Shown: piece after piece, positions 35,508 through 46,115 of the stretch
Position numbering within the stretch: position 1 is the first letter of the stretch
Layout: every line of letters starts with the position of its first letter
From: Rhodoferax ferrireducens
Lineage (GTDB): Bacteria > Pseudomonadota > Gammaproteobacteria > Burkholderiales > Burkholderiaceae_C
Reading direction: 5' to 3'
DNA length: 64,000 bases
Assembly: GCF_003347515.1 (NCBI RefSeq)
Contig: NZ_QEII01000262.1
Coordinates: forward strand, 62,001 to 126,000
The notes under the pieces: model-generated
What the model was told of the DNA's origin: nothing
The model's database searches: none
Seen by the model: only the letters and a program-made list of their open reading frames with translations
Program-made: the position numbers and the translations under genes

Positions 35508-36521
35508 ATGTATACCCAGTCTTTTAATGTGCCGGACAGTCCCGGCCTGAAGTCGGTGCCCCTGGCGCCTTCGACAGAAAATCCAGAATGGCAGGCCCGG
35601 TTTGACGCCAAGGTCGATGCCGATGGCAAGATCGAGCCGCAGGACTGGATGCCCGAGGCCTACCGCAAAACACTGGTGCGGCAAATCAGCCAACACGCCC
35701 ACAGCGAAATCGTTGGCATGTTGCCCGAAGGCAACTGGATCAGCCGCGCCCCCAGCCTCAAACGCAAGTGCATTTTGATTGCCAAGGTGCAAGACGAGGG
35801 CGGGCACGGCCTCTACTTGTACAGCGCCGCCGAGACGCTGGGCACCAGCCGCGATGAGATGCTGGAAGGGCTGCACAGCGGCCGCGCCAAATACAGCTCC
35901 ATCTTCAACTACCCCACGCTCAACTGGGCCGATGTCGGTGTGGTCGGCTGGCTGGTGGACGGCGCCGCCATCATGAACCAGATTCCGCTGTGCCGCTGCA
36001 GTTATGGCCCTTATGCCCGCGCCATGATCCGCGTCTGCAAGGAAGAGTCTTTTCACCAACGCCAAGGCTACGAAGCCCTGCTGGTGATGATGAAGGGCAC
36101 GGCCGAGCAAAAAGCCATGGTGCAGGACGCGGTCAACCGCTTCTGGTGGAAGTGCCTGGCCATGTTTGGTCCGCCCGACGCCGACAGTCCGCACAGCGCC
36201 CAAGCCATGCGCTGGGGCATCAAACGCATCTCCAACGATGACCTGCGCCAGAAGTTTATTGATGCCACCGTGCCACAAGCGAAGGTGCTGGGCGTGACCC
36301 TGCCCGACCCGGATCTGAAGTGGAACGAAGAACGTCAGCACTACGACTATGGGCAAATTGACTGGGACGAATTTTGGTCCACCGTGAACGGCAACGGCCC
36401 CTGTAATAAAGAGCGCTTGGCGACACGCGTCAAGGCCCACAAAGATGGCCAGTGGGTGCGCGAAGCCGCGCTGGCTTATTCCCGCAAACAGCAAACCAAA
36501 ACAACGAAGGAAGCAGCATGA
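35508..36521 (+). CDS. paaA: Phenylacetyl-CoA 1,2-epoxidase, catalytic subunit PaaA
   Basis: This is the di-iron monooxygenase subunit that epoxidises the aromatic ring of phenylacetyl-CoA. The 337-aa protein has the carboxylate/His iron sites in [15 protein letters not shown] and [17 protein letters not shown], both ExxH motifs as expected, plus the substrate region SRAPSLKRK. Length is normal for PaaA. It is followed by paaB with an ATGA overlap; stoichiometric translation with paaB and paaC fits the PaaABC complex. AGGAGA precedes the ATG. Confidence 0.97.
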   Translation: MYTQSFNVPDSPGLKSVPLAPSTENPEWQARFDAKVDADGKIEPQDWMPEAYRKTLVRQISQHAHSEIVGMLPEGNWISRAPSLKRKCILIAKVQDEGGHGLYLYSAAETLGTSRDEMLEGLHSGRAKYSSIFNYPTLNWADVGVVGWLVDGAAIMNQIPLCRCSYGPYARAMIRVCKEESFHQRQGYEALLVMMKGTAEQKAMVQDAVNRFWWKCLAMFGPPDADSPHSAQAMRWGIKRISNDDLRQKFIDATVPQAKVLGVTLPDPDLKWNEERQHYDYGQIDWDEFWSTVNGNGPCNKERLATRVKAHKDGQWVREAALAYSRKQQTKTTKEAA

Positions 36522-36814
36522 GCACACCCGCATTGAAAGAATGGCCCCTCTGGGAAGTTTTTGTCCGCAGCAAGCAAGGCCTGGAGCACAAGCATTGCGG
36601 CAGTTTGCACGCCGCCGATGCACAGCAGGCACTGCAGATGGCGCGTGATGTCTACACCCGTCGCCAGGAAGGCGTGAGCATCTGGGTGCTGCCCTCGGCC
36701 AGCATCACGGCCAGCGCGCCGGAGGACAAAGAGTCCATGTTCGAGCCCGCGGCCGACAAGATTTACCGTCACCCGACCTTTTATGAAATCCCTGACGAAG
36801 TGGGGCACATGTAA
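36518..36814 (+). CDS. paaB: Phenylacetyl-CoA epoxidase subunit PaaB
   Basis: This is a 98-aa subunit that bridges and stabilises the epoxidase complex. It shows the family pattern [52 protein letters not shown]. The start ATG 36518 overlaps the paaA stop, and the stop overlaps the paaC start by one base. A longer reading frame upstream is only overlap with paaA. Confidence 0.96.
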   Translation: MSTPALKEWPLWEVFVRSKQGLEHKHCGSLHAADAQQALQMARDVYTRRQEGVSIWVLPSASITASAPEDKESMFEPAADKIYRHPTFYEIPDEVGHM

Positions 36815-37599
36815 TGGCGGCGCACACCGACTACCTGCTGCATCTGGCCGACAACGCCCTGATCCTCGGGCAGCGCAACGCCGAATGGTGTGGCCATGGC
36901 CCGATCCTGGAAGAAGATCTGGCCCTGGCCAATAACAGCCTGGACCTGATCGGTCAGGCGCGCTTGTTATACCAACATGTCGCGACCTTGCGCAACGATG
37001 GCCGCACCACCGAAGACATGCTGGCGTACTTTCGTGATGTGCCGGAATTCCGCAACTACACCTTGCTGGAATTGCCGCACAGCACGGCACTGGCACCCAC
37101 CGCGGCGGGTGACCGCGACTATGCGGTGACGATTGCACGCAACTTTCTCTACAGCGCCCTGATGGTGCTGGTGTGGGATGCGCTCAAGGTCTCCAAGGAT
37201 GCGCAACTGGCGGCGATTGCCGCCAAGTCACTCAAGGAAACGCAATACCACCTGCGCCACGCGCGCGATTGGCTGCTGCGTTTGGGGGACGGCACCGAGG
37301 AATCACACGCCCGGGTCCAGGCGGCCCTGGACCATTTAATGCCTTACACACAGGAATTCTGGACGCCCAGCGCGATGGAAACGGCAGCCATTGCGGCCGG
37401 CGTCGGCGTGACGACAACGAGCCTGCAAGTCGCCTGGAACGACGTCGTCAACGACACGCTGGCCCAGGCCACACTCAAGCGACCCAGCACCGACGGCCAC
37501 GTCTCCACCGGCAAACAGTGCCTGCATTCCGAGCACCTGGGATTTGTGCTGGCCGAGATGCAGAGCCTGGCCCGCGTCCATCCCGAAGCGGTCTGGTAA
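36814..37599 (+). CDS. paaC: Phenylacetyl-CoA epoxidase subunit PaaC
   Basis: This is the structural, non-catalytic ferritin-fold subunit (261 aa) that pairs with PaaA. It has LLHLADNALILGQRNAEWCGHGPILEEDLALANNSLDLIGQAR and later YHLRHARDWLLRLGDGTEESHARVQ, all typical. It ends 5 bases before paaD. The protein is of usual length (E. coli PaaC about 248 aa). Confidence 0.96.
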   Translation: MAAHTDYLLHLADNALILGQRNAEWCGHGPILEEDLALANNSLDLIGQARLLYQHVATLRNDGRTTEDMLAYFRDVPEFRNYTLLELPHSTALAPTAAGDRDYAVTIARNFLYSALMVLVWDALKVSKDAQLAAIAAKSLKETQYHLRHARDWLLRLGDGTEESHARVQAALDHLMPYTQEFWTPSAMETAAIAAGVGVTTTSLQVAWNDVVNDTLAQATLKRPSTDGHVSTGKQCLHSEHLGFVLAEMQSLARVHPEAVW

Positions 37600-37604
37600 A
37601 TACC

Positions 37605-38168
37605 ATGAACGCAGCACTCTTACCGGACGGGCCTATTGCGGCAAAGCAGCCCTCTGACCCCCATCACGCGGTGTGGACCCTGCTGGAGTCCGTGACGGAT
37701 CCGGAAATTCCGGTGGTGTCGCTGCGCGAAATGGGCATTCTGCGGGCCGTGCGCGAAGGCGCCGACGGGCTGGAGGTGGTCATCACCCCGACCTACAGCG
37801 GCTGCCCGGCGATGAGCCAGATGGAAGACGACGTGGTCGCAGCGCTGGCGCAAGCCGGCGTGAGCGCCCGCGTGCTCACCCAGCTGGCACCGGCCTGGTC
37901 CACCGACTGGATGACGCCCGAGGGGCGGACCAAGCTGCGGGCCTACGGCATTGCGCCGCCGCAGGCCAGCGCGTGTGCCAACCAGGGCGGCAACGTGGTC
38001 CAGTTTGCTGCCAAAAAGGTAGCTGACTACGCACAGCCAGCGGTCATCTGCCCTCAATGTGGCTCAGAAAACACGACCGAAACCTCGCATTTTGGTTCCA
38101 CGGCTTGCAAGGCGCTGTACCGCTGCCTGCAATGCATGGAACCGTTTGATTACTTCAAACCTTATTGA
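37605..38168 (+). CDS. paaD: PaaD, maturation factor for the epoxidase system
   Basis: This 187-aa protein has an N-terminal DUF59/MIP18 domain (VTDPEIPVVSLREMGILRAV and TPTYSGCPAM) and a C-terminal zinc ribbon CPQCGS...FGSTACKALYRCLQCMEPFDYFKP. It is thought to help assemble Fe-S or iron centres of PaaE/PaaA. Between the two domains lies a longer linker (QGGNVVQFAAKKVADYAQPA) in which the DNA resembles half of the dispersed repeat. The start is ATG 37605; a long upstream frame overlapping paaC is spurious. Confidence 0.94.
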   Translation: MNAALLPDGPIAAKQPSDPHHAVWTLLESVTDPEIPVVSLREMGILRAVREGADGLEVVITPTYSGCPAMSQMEDDVVAALAQAGVSARVLTQLAPAWSTDWMTPEGRTKLRAYGIAPPQASACANQGGNVVQFAAKKVADYAQPAVICPQCGSENTTETSHFGSTACKALYRCLQCMEPFDYFKPY

Positions 38169-38187
38169 GCGCTTCTGCGTCCCCTCC

Positions 38188-39291
38188 ATGTCTACACCGC
38201 CCCGTTTTCACGATCTCAAGCTTGCGCGCATCAGCCCCGAAGCCGCAGGGTCGGTCGCCCTCACACTCGCCATTCCGGAAAATCTGCGCGAGACCTTTGC
38301 CTTCCAGCCCGGCCAGTACTTGACGCTGCGCGCCAGCATCAAGGGCGCCGATGTGCGGCGCAGTTATTCCATCTGCTGCACCCGCAGCCACCTTGCGAAC
38401 CAGCATGAACTGGTGGTGGGCATCCGGCCAATGGAGGGTGGTGTGTTTTCCAACTGGGCGGCGAATGAACTCAAGGTGGGGGACACGCTCGCCGTGATGC
38501 CGCCGGACGGACGTTTTGTGTCAAAGCGCCCGCGCGCCTTGCACCGCGTCGGTTTTGCCGCCGGCTCCGGCATCACGCCGATTCTGTCTCTCATGGCGAG
38601 CACGCTAGAAGAGCAGCCCGATTCCAAGTTCACCCTCATTTACGGCAACCGCAGCATGGCCCGCGTGATGTTCAATGAGTCGCTGCAGGACCTGAAAGAC
38701 CGCTACCCCGATCGCCTCACGCTGATCCACATCCTCTCGCGCCAGGCGCAGGAGTCGGATTTGCTGCAAGGCCGCATCGACGGCGACAAGATTCGCGCCC
38801 TCATCGACGCTTTGCTGCCGGTGGGCAGCATGGACGAAGTGTTCATCTGCGGCCCCGAAGTCATGATCGAAGCCACCGAGACGGCGCTGCTGGCCGCCGG
38901 TGTGCCCGCCAACCGCGTGCACACGGAACGGTTCACCTCGCCGACGCTGGAAGAACTCACACCGGCCGACCGCCAGGCCGCCCTGGCCAGCCACAAGCTG
39001 CCGATCATTGGCAAGGTCGCCTTGACGGTGGTACTGGACGGCAAACCACACGAACTGCAGATGGGTTCTGAGCAAAAGGTGCTGGACGTGGCGCTCGCCG
39101 CCGGTCTGGACCTGCCTTTTTCATGCAAGGGCGGCGTCTGCTGCACCTGTCGCGCCAAGGTATTGGAAGGCAGTGTGCACATGGACAAAAATTTCGGGCT
39201 GGAAACCTGGGAAACAGAAAAAGGCTTTGTGCTGTCCTGCCAAGCCCGCCCGACCAGCGAACGACTGGTGGTGAGTTACGACGAGCGCTGA
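38188..39291 (+). CDS. paaE: Phenylacetyl-CoA epoxidase reductase PaaE
   Basis: This NADPH-dependent ferredoxin reductase supplies electrons to PaaA. The 367-aa protein has the FAD-binding RRSYSIC region, the NADPH-binding GSGITPILSLM and YGNRSM, the reductase C-terminal motif FICGPEVMIE, and a C-terminal plant-type [2Fe-2S] domain CKGGVCCTCRAKV with a later Cys in FVLSCQARP. Start 38188 follows paaD by 19 bases. It is the last paa gene: xth converges on it with an 11-base gap, and no strong terminator is visible there. Confidence 0.96.
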   Translation: MSTPPRFHDLKLARISPEAAGSVALTLAIPENLRETFAFQPGQYLTLRASIKGADVRRSYSICCTRSHLANQHELVVGIRPMEGGVFSNWAANELKVGDTLAVMPPDGRFVSKRPRALHRVGFAAGSGITPILSLMASTLEEQPDSKFTLIYGNRSMARVMFNESLQDLKDRYPDRLTLIHILSRQAQESDLLQGRIDGDKIRALIDALLPVGSMDEVFICGPEVMIEATETALLAAGVPANRVHTERFTSPTLEELTPADRQAALASHKLPIIGKVALTVVLDGKPHELQMGSEQKVLDVALAAGLDLPFSCKGGVCCTCRAKVLEGSVHMDKNFGLETWETEKGFVLSCQARPTSERLVVSYDER

Positions 39292-39302
39292 TCAGCGCGC
39301 AA

Positions 39303-40106
39303 TCAAAGCGTCCAATCGTAGTCAATCGTGATCGGGGCGTGGTCCGAAAACTTTTCGTCTTTGTAGATGGTGTGCGCCTGCGCCAGAGCCGCCAGGGCCG
39401 GCGTCGCCAGGTGGTAGTCCAGCCGCCAGCCCACGTTCTTGGCGTAGGCCTGGCCGCGGTTGCTCCACCAGGTGTAGGCTTCATCGGTGGCGGTCGGCTG
39501 CAGCCGCCGGTACACGTCCACCAGCCCCGCTTCGCTCAGCAGCTTGGTCATCCAGGCGCGCTCGTCGGGCAAAAAGCCGGAGTTCTTGCGGTTGCCCTTC
39601 CAGTTTTTCAGGTCAATTTCTTGATGCGCGATGTTCACGTCACCACACAAAATAAATTCTCGCTCGGACTTGATCCGGTGCAGATGCGGATAAAACTCCT
39701 CCAGAAAGCGGTATTTGGCCAACTGCCGCTCCTCGCCCGACGAGCCGCTGGGAAAATAACAGCTGATGATGGAGTGTTTGGCGCTGGGCGTGTCGAAGCG
39801 CAGCTCCACACAACGGCCCTCGGCGTCAAACTCGCCTGAGCCGTGGCCGACCAGCACATCGCTGGGTTCATGGCGGGTGTAGATGCCCACGCCGGAATAG
39901 CCTTTTTTCTGGGCGAAGTGAAAATGGCCCTTGAGTCCGGCCAGTTCCTCAAAGCGGCCCTGCACATCGGCGGCCTGCGCTTTGACTTCCTGCACACAAA
40001 TACAATCAGGCTTGGTCTTAGCCAGCCAGGCCTCCAGGCCTTTGGTGGTGGCGGAGCGGATGCCGTTGAGGTTGAGGCTGGTCAATTTAAACAAGGAATT
40101 TCCCAT
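39303..40106 (-). CDS. xth: Exodeoxyribonuclease III (AP endonuclease)
   Basis: This base-excision-repair enzyme cuts at abasic sites and has 3'-5' exonuclease activity. The 267-aa protein of the EEP superfamily has SLNLNGIRSATTKGLEAWL, CVQEVKAQ (metal Glu), GYSGVGIYTR, ILCGDVNIAHQEIDL and the C-terminal GWRLDYHLATPAL...FSDHAPITIDY with catalytic Asp-His. The ATG at 40106 shares CATG with the divergent pyrE start. A TTG four codons later (40094) gives the more usual N terminus and is a possible alternative. Confidence 0.93.
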   Translation of the reverse strand: MGNSLFKLTSLNLNGIRSATTKGLEAWLAKTKPDCICVQEVKAQAADVQGRFEELAGLKGHFHFAQKKGYSGVGIYTRHEPSDVLVGHGSGEFDAEGRCVELRFDTPSAKHSIISCYFPSGSSGEERQLAKYRFLEEFYPHLHRIKSEREFILCGDVNIAHQEIDLKNWKGNRKNSGFLPDERAWMTKLLSEAGLVDVYRRLQPTATDEAYTWWSNRGQAYAKNVGWRLDYHLATPALAALAQAHTIYKDEKFSDHAPITIDYDWTL

Positions 40107-40815
40107 GTCAGAGAGTGTTGGAACAAGAACTGGACAAAACCCGCCGCAGGATACCCTGGCGCAGGATTTTGTGCAGTTTGCGGTGGATTGTGGCGTGCTG
40201 CGTTTCGGTGAATTCAAAACCAAGGCGGGCCGCATCAGCCCCTACTTCTTCAACGCCGGCCTGTTTGACGATGGCGCCAAGCTGGGGCGGCTGGCGCAAT
40301 TTTATGCGCAGCGCCTGCTGGCCAGCGGCATTGAATTCGACATGATCTTCGGCCCCGCCTACAAGGGCATTCCACTGGGCGCGGCGCTGGCGGTGGAGCT
40401 GGCACGCCTGGGACGCAACGTGCCTTTTGCCTACAACCGCAAGGAAGCCAAGGACCACGGCGAGGGCGGCACCCTGGTGGGCGCGCCCTTGAAAGGGCGG
40501 GTGCTGATCGTGGACGACGTGATGTCGGCGGGTACGGCAGCCCGTGAATCGATTGCCATCATCCGCGCCGCCGGGGCGACGCCCCACGCGGTGGTCATCG
40601 CCTTGGACCGGCAGGAAAAAGCGGTTGAAAACGGCGCCGATGTGCCGCACAGCGCGGTGCAGTTCGTACAAAAGCAGCTGGGTCTGCAGGTTTGCGCGAT
40701 TGCGAAGCTGGCTGATTTGATGCAGTATCTGGCAGCGCACAGCGCCGGCGGATTGGCCGCCGACCATCAACGCGTGCTGGCTTACCGCCAGCGTTATGGC
40801 GTCGAAGAAAGTTAA
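40105..40815 (+). CDS. pyrE: Orotate phosphoribosyltransferase
   Basis: This pyrimidine-biosynthesis enzyme converts orotate and PRPP to orotidine 5'-phosphate. The 236-aa protein has the substrate region FKTKAGRISPYFFNAG, FGPAYKGIPLG, NRKEAKDHGEGG (the mobile-loop Lys/His) and the PRPP motif VLIVDDVMSAGTA. AAGGA precedes the ATG at 40105 and lies inside the first codons of the divergent xth gene. The length is slightly above E. coli PyrE (213 aa) owing to an N-terminal extension. Confidence 0.96.
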   Translation: MSESVGTRTGQNPPQDTLAQDFVQFAVDCGVLRFGEFKTKAGRISPYFFNAGLFDDGAKLGRLAQFYAQRLLASGIEFDMIFGPAYKGIPLGAALAVELARLGRNVPFAYNRKEAKDHGEGGTLVGAPLKGRVLIVDDVMSAGTAARESIAIIRAAGATPHAVVIALDRQEKAVENGADVPHSAVQFVQKQLGLQVCAIAKLADLMQYLAAHSAGGLAADHQRVLAYRQRYGVEES

Positions 40816-40817
40816 AC

Positions 40818-41528
40818 ATGTTGAGCTGGACGAGGTTTGCGGGGTCCGCGGGGAAGCAGCTCATCACGGGCGCGGCCACAGCCTTGTTGCTGGTGAGCCT
40901 GTCAGGTGTGACCTCGACGCAGGCGCAACCGAAAGCGACGCAGGACATCTACACCTGCGTGGACGCCCGCGGCCGCAAACTGACCTCGGACCGGCCCATT
41001 CCCGAGTGCAGCGACCGCGAACAAAGGATGCTCAACGCCAGCGGCACGGTGAAAGCCAGGGTGGCGCCCACGCCGACCGCTGCGGAACGCATTGAGCTTG
41101 AGGCCAAGGTCAAAGCGGAACAGGAAGAACGGGCTCGCCTGATTGAAGAAAAACGGCGCGACCGGGCGCTGCTGATCCGCTACCCCAACCAGGCCGTGCA
41201 TGACAAGGAACGCGTCCAGGCACTGGCCCAGATCGAGGTCGTACGACAGGCGGCGGCCAAGCGGGTTGATGAGTTGCACGCTCAGCGCACCGTCATCAAC
41301 CAGGAGATGGAGTTTTACCGGAAAGACCCGGGCAAAGCCCCGCCCTCGGTGCGCCGCCAGGTCGATGAGGTGACCCAAAGCCTGGCCGTGCAGGGCCGCT
41401 TTATTGCCGATCAGGACGGCGAACTCAAACGCGTCAACGCCCGCTTTGACGAAGAACAGGTGCGCCTGAAGGCGCTCTGGGCGATGCAGTCCGGCGTGCC
41501 CGCCACGGAGGCGGGCAGAACCCGTTGA
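40818..41528 (+). CDS. DUF4124 exported protein
   Basis: This 236-aa protein has a signal segment LITGAATALLLVSLSGVTSTQAQ, then a DUF4124 domain (IYTCVDARGRKLTSDRPIPECSDREQRML). A long alpha-helical, charged region with coiled-coil character follows (ELEAKVKAEQEERARLIEEKRR and later QVDEVTQSLAVQGRFIADQDGELKRV). It starts 2 bases after pyrE. The family is periplasmic or envelope-associated and of unknown function. A small hairpin CCCGC-GAA-GCGGG lies just after the stop, before the convergent gatB. Confidence 0.85.
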   Translation: MLSWTRFAGSAGKQLITGAATALLLVSLSGVTSTQAQPKATQDIYTCVDARGRKLTSDRPIPECSDREQRMLNASGTVKARVAPTPTAAERIELEAKVKAEQEERARLIEEKRRDRALLIRYPNQAVHDKERVQALAQIEVVRQAAAKRVDELHAQRTVINQEMEFYRKDPGKAPPSVRRQVDEVTQSLAVQGRFIADQDGELKRVNARFDEEQVRLKALWAMQSGVPATEAGRTR

Positions 41529-41563
41529 CCCCGCGAAGCGGGCGCAAGCAAGTACCTGCTGGT

Positions 41564-43063
41564 TTAGTCCAGCTTCTTGCGCAGCAGGTCGTTGACTTGC
41601 TGCGGATTGGCCTTGCCCTTGCTGCCCTTCATGATCTGGCCAACCAAGGCGTTGAGCGCCTTGCCATTGCCCGCCTTGTATTCCTCGACGTTTTTTGGAT
41701 TGGCGGCAAGAACATCATCGACGATTTTTTCCAGTTCGCCGGTGTCATTCATTTGCTTGAGGCCTTTGGCGTCAATCAGGGCATCAACATCCTCGCCCTC
41801 GCCGTTCCAGATCGCATCAAACACTTGCTTGGCGGCGTTGTTGGAAATCGTGCCCGCATTGATGCTTAGGATGAGATCGGCCAGTTGCACAGGCTTCACC
41901 GGGCTTTGCTCGATCGTGATGTCCTGAGCATTCAGTCGCCGTGACAGTTCACCCATAATCCAGTTCGCAGCCAGCTTGGGTGATACAGGCACGGCCCTAG
42001 CGTAAATGACGGATTGAAAGTAAATCATGACGGCTTTACTTTGCGTCAATGCCGATGCGTCGTACTCTGTCAATCCGAACTCGCGCACATAGCGCTCCGC
42101 AACCTTGCGAGGCAAGTCATCCATGCCTAGTCGAACTTTCGCAATCCAGTCCTCACCAATCACCAGCGGCGGCAAATCCGGGTCCGGGAAATAGCGGTAA
42201 TCGGCCGCGTCTTCCTTGGTCCGCATGGCCCGGGTTTCGCCGGTATCGGGGTTGAACAGCACGGTGGCTTGCTGGATGGCGTGACCGTCCTCAAGCTGCT
42301 CGATCTGCCAGCGCACTTCATAGTCGATGGCTTGCTGCATGAACTTGAAGCTGTTCAGGTTCTTGATCTCGCGGCGCGTGCCAAAGGGCTGGCCGGGCTT
42401 GCGCACCGACACGTTGGCGTCACAGCGGAAGCTGCCTTCCTGCATGTTGCCGTCGCAAATGCCGATCCAGGTCACGATCTTGTGCAGCTCCTTGGCGTAG
42501 GCCACGGCCTCGGCGCTGGAGCGCATATCGGGCTCGGTCACGATCTCCAGCAAAGGCGTGCCGGCGCGGTTCAGGTCGATGCCGGTCTGGCCGACAAAGT
42601 CTTCGTGCAGCGACTTGCCGGCGTCTTCTTCCAGGTGCGCTCGCACCAGGCGCACCGCCATCTTGTTTTCACCCAGAAAGAAGACGATCTCGCCGCCCTG
42701 CACCACCGGAATCTCAAACTGGCTGATCTGGTAGCCCTTGGGCAAATCGGGGTAGAAGTAATTCTTGCGGGCAAAAACGCTGCGCGGGGCGATGTGGGAG
42801 CCGACGGCCAGACCGAACTCGATGGCCCGCTCCACGGCGCCCTTGTTCATCACCGGCAAAGTGCCGGGCAGGGCCAAATCGACCGCGCAGGCTTGCGTGT
42901 TGGGCTCGGCGCCAAACGCGATGGGCGCCCGGCTGAAGATTTTGGATTGGGTGGAGAGCTGGGCATGGGTCTCGAAGCCGATCACGACTTCGTAACCCAT
43001 CACCAGCGGCGACGGGATGACCGCACGCGAGGGCGACGGCGCTGTTTCAACAAATGCGTTCAT
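41564..43063 (-). CDS. gatB: Asp-tRNA(Asn)/Glu-tRNA(Gln) amidotransferase subunit B
   Basis: This is the kinase and tRNA-binding subunit of the GatCAB complex that converts mischarged Glu-tRNA(Gln) or Asp-tRNA(Asn) to the amide form. The 499-aa protein starts with a divergent tail, then [56 protein letters not shown] and [19 protein letters not shown], and ends with a YqeY-like tail ([24 protein letters not shown]). It is the third gene of gatC-gatA-gatB, 2 bases after gatA. Confidence 0.97.
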   Translation of the reverse strand: MNAFVETAPSPSRAVIPSPLVMGYEVVIGFETHAQLSTQSKIFSRAPIAFGAEPNTQACAVDLALPGTLPVMNKGAVERAIEFGLAVGSHIAPRSVFARKNYFYPDLPKGYQISQFEIPVVQGGEIVFFLGENKMAVRLVRAHLEEDAGKSLHEDFVGQTGIDLNRAGTPLLEIVTEPDMRSSAEAVAYAKELHKIVTWIGICDGNMQEGSFRCDANVSVRKPGQPFGTRREIKNLNSFKFMQQAIDYEVRWQIEQLEDGHAIQQATVLFNPDTGETRAMRTKEDAADYRYFPDPDLPPLVIGEDWIAKVRLGMDDLPRKVAERYVREFGLTEYDASALTQSKAVMIYFQSVIYARAVPVSPKLAANWIMGELSRRLNAQDITIEQSPVKPVQLADLILSINAGTISNNAAKQVFDAIWNGEGEDVDALIDAKGLKQMNDTGELEKIVDDVLAANPKNVEEYKAGNGKALNALVGQIMKGSKGKANPQQVNDLLRKKLD

Positions 43064-43065
43064 GT

Positions 43066-44550
43066 TCAGAATCCTTCGGGCTTGGCGGCGTGCCAGTCAG
43101 TGGCTTGCTGGAAGCGATGCGCGACGTTCAGCAGCCTGGCCTCCTGCAAGTAGTTGCCGATCAGCTGCATGCCCACCGGCATATGGCCCGCGCCAAAACC
43201 CACCGGAATACTCATGCCGGGCAAACCGGCCAGCGAACCCGGCAAGGTAAAGATGTCGGCCAGGTAGTCGGCCAGCGGATCATTGCCGTGCCCGCCCAGC
43301 TTCCAGGCCACGGTGGGCGCCACCGGCCCGGCGATCACGTCGCACACCTTGAAGGCCTGCTGGAAGTCATCGGCAATCATGCGACGGATTTTTTGCGCCT
43401 GCAGGTAATAGGCGTCGTAATAACCGTGCGACAGCACGTAGGCGCCAATCATGATGCGGCGCTTGACCTCGTCGCCAAAACCTTCGGCGCGGGTCTTTTT
43501 GTACATGTCGATCAGGTCAACGTATTTCTCCGCGCGGTGACCGAACTTGACGCCATCAAAGCGGCTCAAGTTGCTGGAGGCTTCGGCCGGGGCGATGAGG
43601 TAATACACCGGAATGGACAGCTCGGTGCGCGGCAGTGAAATCGGCACCAGCTTTGCGCCCAATTTTTCATATTGCTTCAGCGCCGCGTCCACGGCGCTGT
43701 GCACGTCGGCGGACAGGCCTTCGCCGAAAAACTCAGCCGGCACGCCGATGCGCAAACCGTCAAGGGACGCGTTGAGTGACAGACTGAAGTCTTCCGCCGG
43801 CACGTCCAGCGAGGTGGAATCCCGGTCCGGGTCGGGTCCGCACATGGCGGACAGCAGCAGCGCGCAGTCTTCGGCCGTGCGCGCCAACGGCCCAGCCTGG
43901 TCGAGGCTGGACGCAAACGCCACCATGCCGTAGCGCGAGGCGCGCCCATACGTGGGCTTGATGCCGGTGATGCCGCAAAACGAGGCCGGCTGGCGAATCG
44001 AGCCGCCGGTATCGGTGCCGGTGGCCGCAGGCACCAGACGGGCCGCGACCGCCGCCGCGCTGCCGCCCGAGGATCCGCCCGGTGTGCGTGTAACGTCCCA
44101 CGGATTTTTGACCGGGCCAAAAGCGGAATTCTCGTTGGCAGAGCCCATGGCAAACTCATCGCAATTGAGCTTGCCCAAGGTCACCACACCCTGCTCGGCC
44201 AGCTTGGCCACCACCGTGGCATCAAAAGGGGAGCGATAACCGGCCAGCATTTTGGAACCCGCCGTGGTCACGAAATCGCGGGTGACAAAAATATCCTTGT
44301 GCGCCAGGGGCACGCCCAACAGGCTGGGCACAGCCGTGGTCGGGCCGGCAGCCAAAGCCACATCCGCTGCGCGTGCCTGCGCCAGCGTCACTTCTTCGTT
44401 CATATCGAGAAAAGCGCCCAGGGACGTATGCGCCTTGGCGCGCGCCAGAAAGTGCTGGGCGGCCTCGACGGCGGAGACTTTGCGCTCGCGCAACTGGGTG
44501 GCCAGCTGGGCCACGGTGAGGTCATGCAGAACAGTGGTGTCGTTTTTCAT
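43066..44550 (-). CDS. gatA: Asp-tRNA(Asn)/Glu-tRNA(Gln) amidotransferase subunit A
   Basis: This amidase-signature subunit releases ammonia from glutamine. In the 494-aa protein the Ser-cisSer-Lys triad is visible: Lys in [13 protein letters not shown], the first Ser in [16 protein letters not shown], and the nucleophile Ser in [16 protein letters not shown]. It lies 3 bases after gatC. Length is usual. Confidence 0.97.
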   Translation of the reverse strand: MKNDTTVLHDLTVAQLATQLRERKVSAVEAAQHFLARAKAHTSLGAFLDMNEEVTLAQARAADVALAAGPTTAVPSLLGVPLAHKDIFVTRDFVTTAGSKMLAGYRSPFDATVVAKLAEQGVVTLGKLNCDEFAMGSANENSAFGPVKNPWDVTRTPGGSSGGSAAAVAARLVPAATGTDTGGSIRQPASFCGITGIKPTYGRASRYGMVAFASSLDQAGPLARTAEDCALLLSAMCGPDPDRDSTSLDVPAEDFSLSLNASLDGLRIGVPAEFFGEGLSADVHSAVDAALKQYEKLGAKLVPISLPRTELSIPVYYLIAPAEASSNLSRFDGVKFGHRAEKYVDLIDMYKKTRAEGFGDEVKRRIMIGAYVLSHGYYDAYYLQAQKIRRMIADDFQQAFKVCDVIAGPVAPTVAWKLGGHGNDPLADYLADIFTLPGSLAGLPGMSIPVGFGAGHMPVGMQLIGNYLQEARLLNVAHRFQQATDWHAAKPEGF

Positions 44551-44553
44551 TGT

Positions 44554-44853
44554 TTATTCAATCACCTTGGGGACCAGAAACAGGCCGTGCTCAAGCGCCG
44601 GGGCGTTGCGCTGGTTGGCTTCTCGGTTATTGGGCTCCAGTGCCCGATCCTCGCGCAGGCGCAAGGTGATGTCCTGGATTGTGGCCATGGGGTGTGCCAG
44701 GGGTTCGATACCGATGGTGTCCACCGCGCGAATTTTTTCAACGATTTCAAAAAAACCATTGATTTGCGCCAGCATGCGCTCGCTCTCGTCCGGTTGGAGC
44801 TCCAGACGGGCAAGATTGGCAATGCGGGCGATGTCAGCAGAAGTCAGGGACAT
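44554..44853 (-). CDS. gatC: Asp-tRNA(Asn)/Glu-tRNA(Gln) amidotransferase subunit C
   Basis: This 99-aa small subunit links GatA and GatB. It has the family helix [19 protein letters not shown] and the C-terminal stretch [30 protein letters not shown]. It is the first gene of the gat operon and is divergent from mreB across 203 bases. That region contains a perfect DnaA-box sequence TTATACACA at 44913-44921 and the inverted pair GGATAA/TTATCC (44924-44939), whose meaning is uncertain. Confidence 0.94.
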   Translation of the reverse strand: MSLTSADIARIANLARLELQPDESERMLAQINGFFEIVEKIRAVDTIGIEPLAHPMATIQDITLRLREDRALEPNNREANQRNAPALEHGLFLVPKVIE

Positions 44854-45056
44854 AACGTATTTTCATTAGAAACTGCTTGTAAAACACCTCCGCAGAGGCA
44901 TTTCCAGCCAAGTTATACACAGGGGATAAGGTATTATCCTGCCTTTGGCATCGGGCCCGCGCCACCGCAGGTTTTTGCCAGACAAATACGAAATTGAACC
45001 AGTCAAACCATGGTGGTGGCGCGCCGAAGTGCACGCCATGCCCGAGAGGATTTTAA

Positions 45057-46100
<1,044 letters not shown>

Positions 46101-46115
46101 TTTTTAGGTGCAGCG

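Noticed and set aside
37173..37604. Upstream extension of paaD
   Set aside because: It is an out-of-frame reading of paaC; the DUF59 domain begins after ATG 37605.
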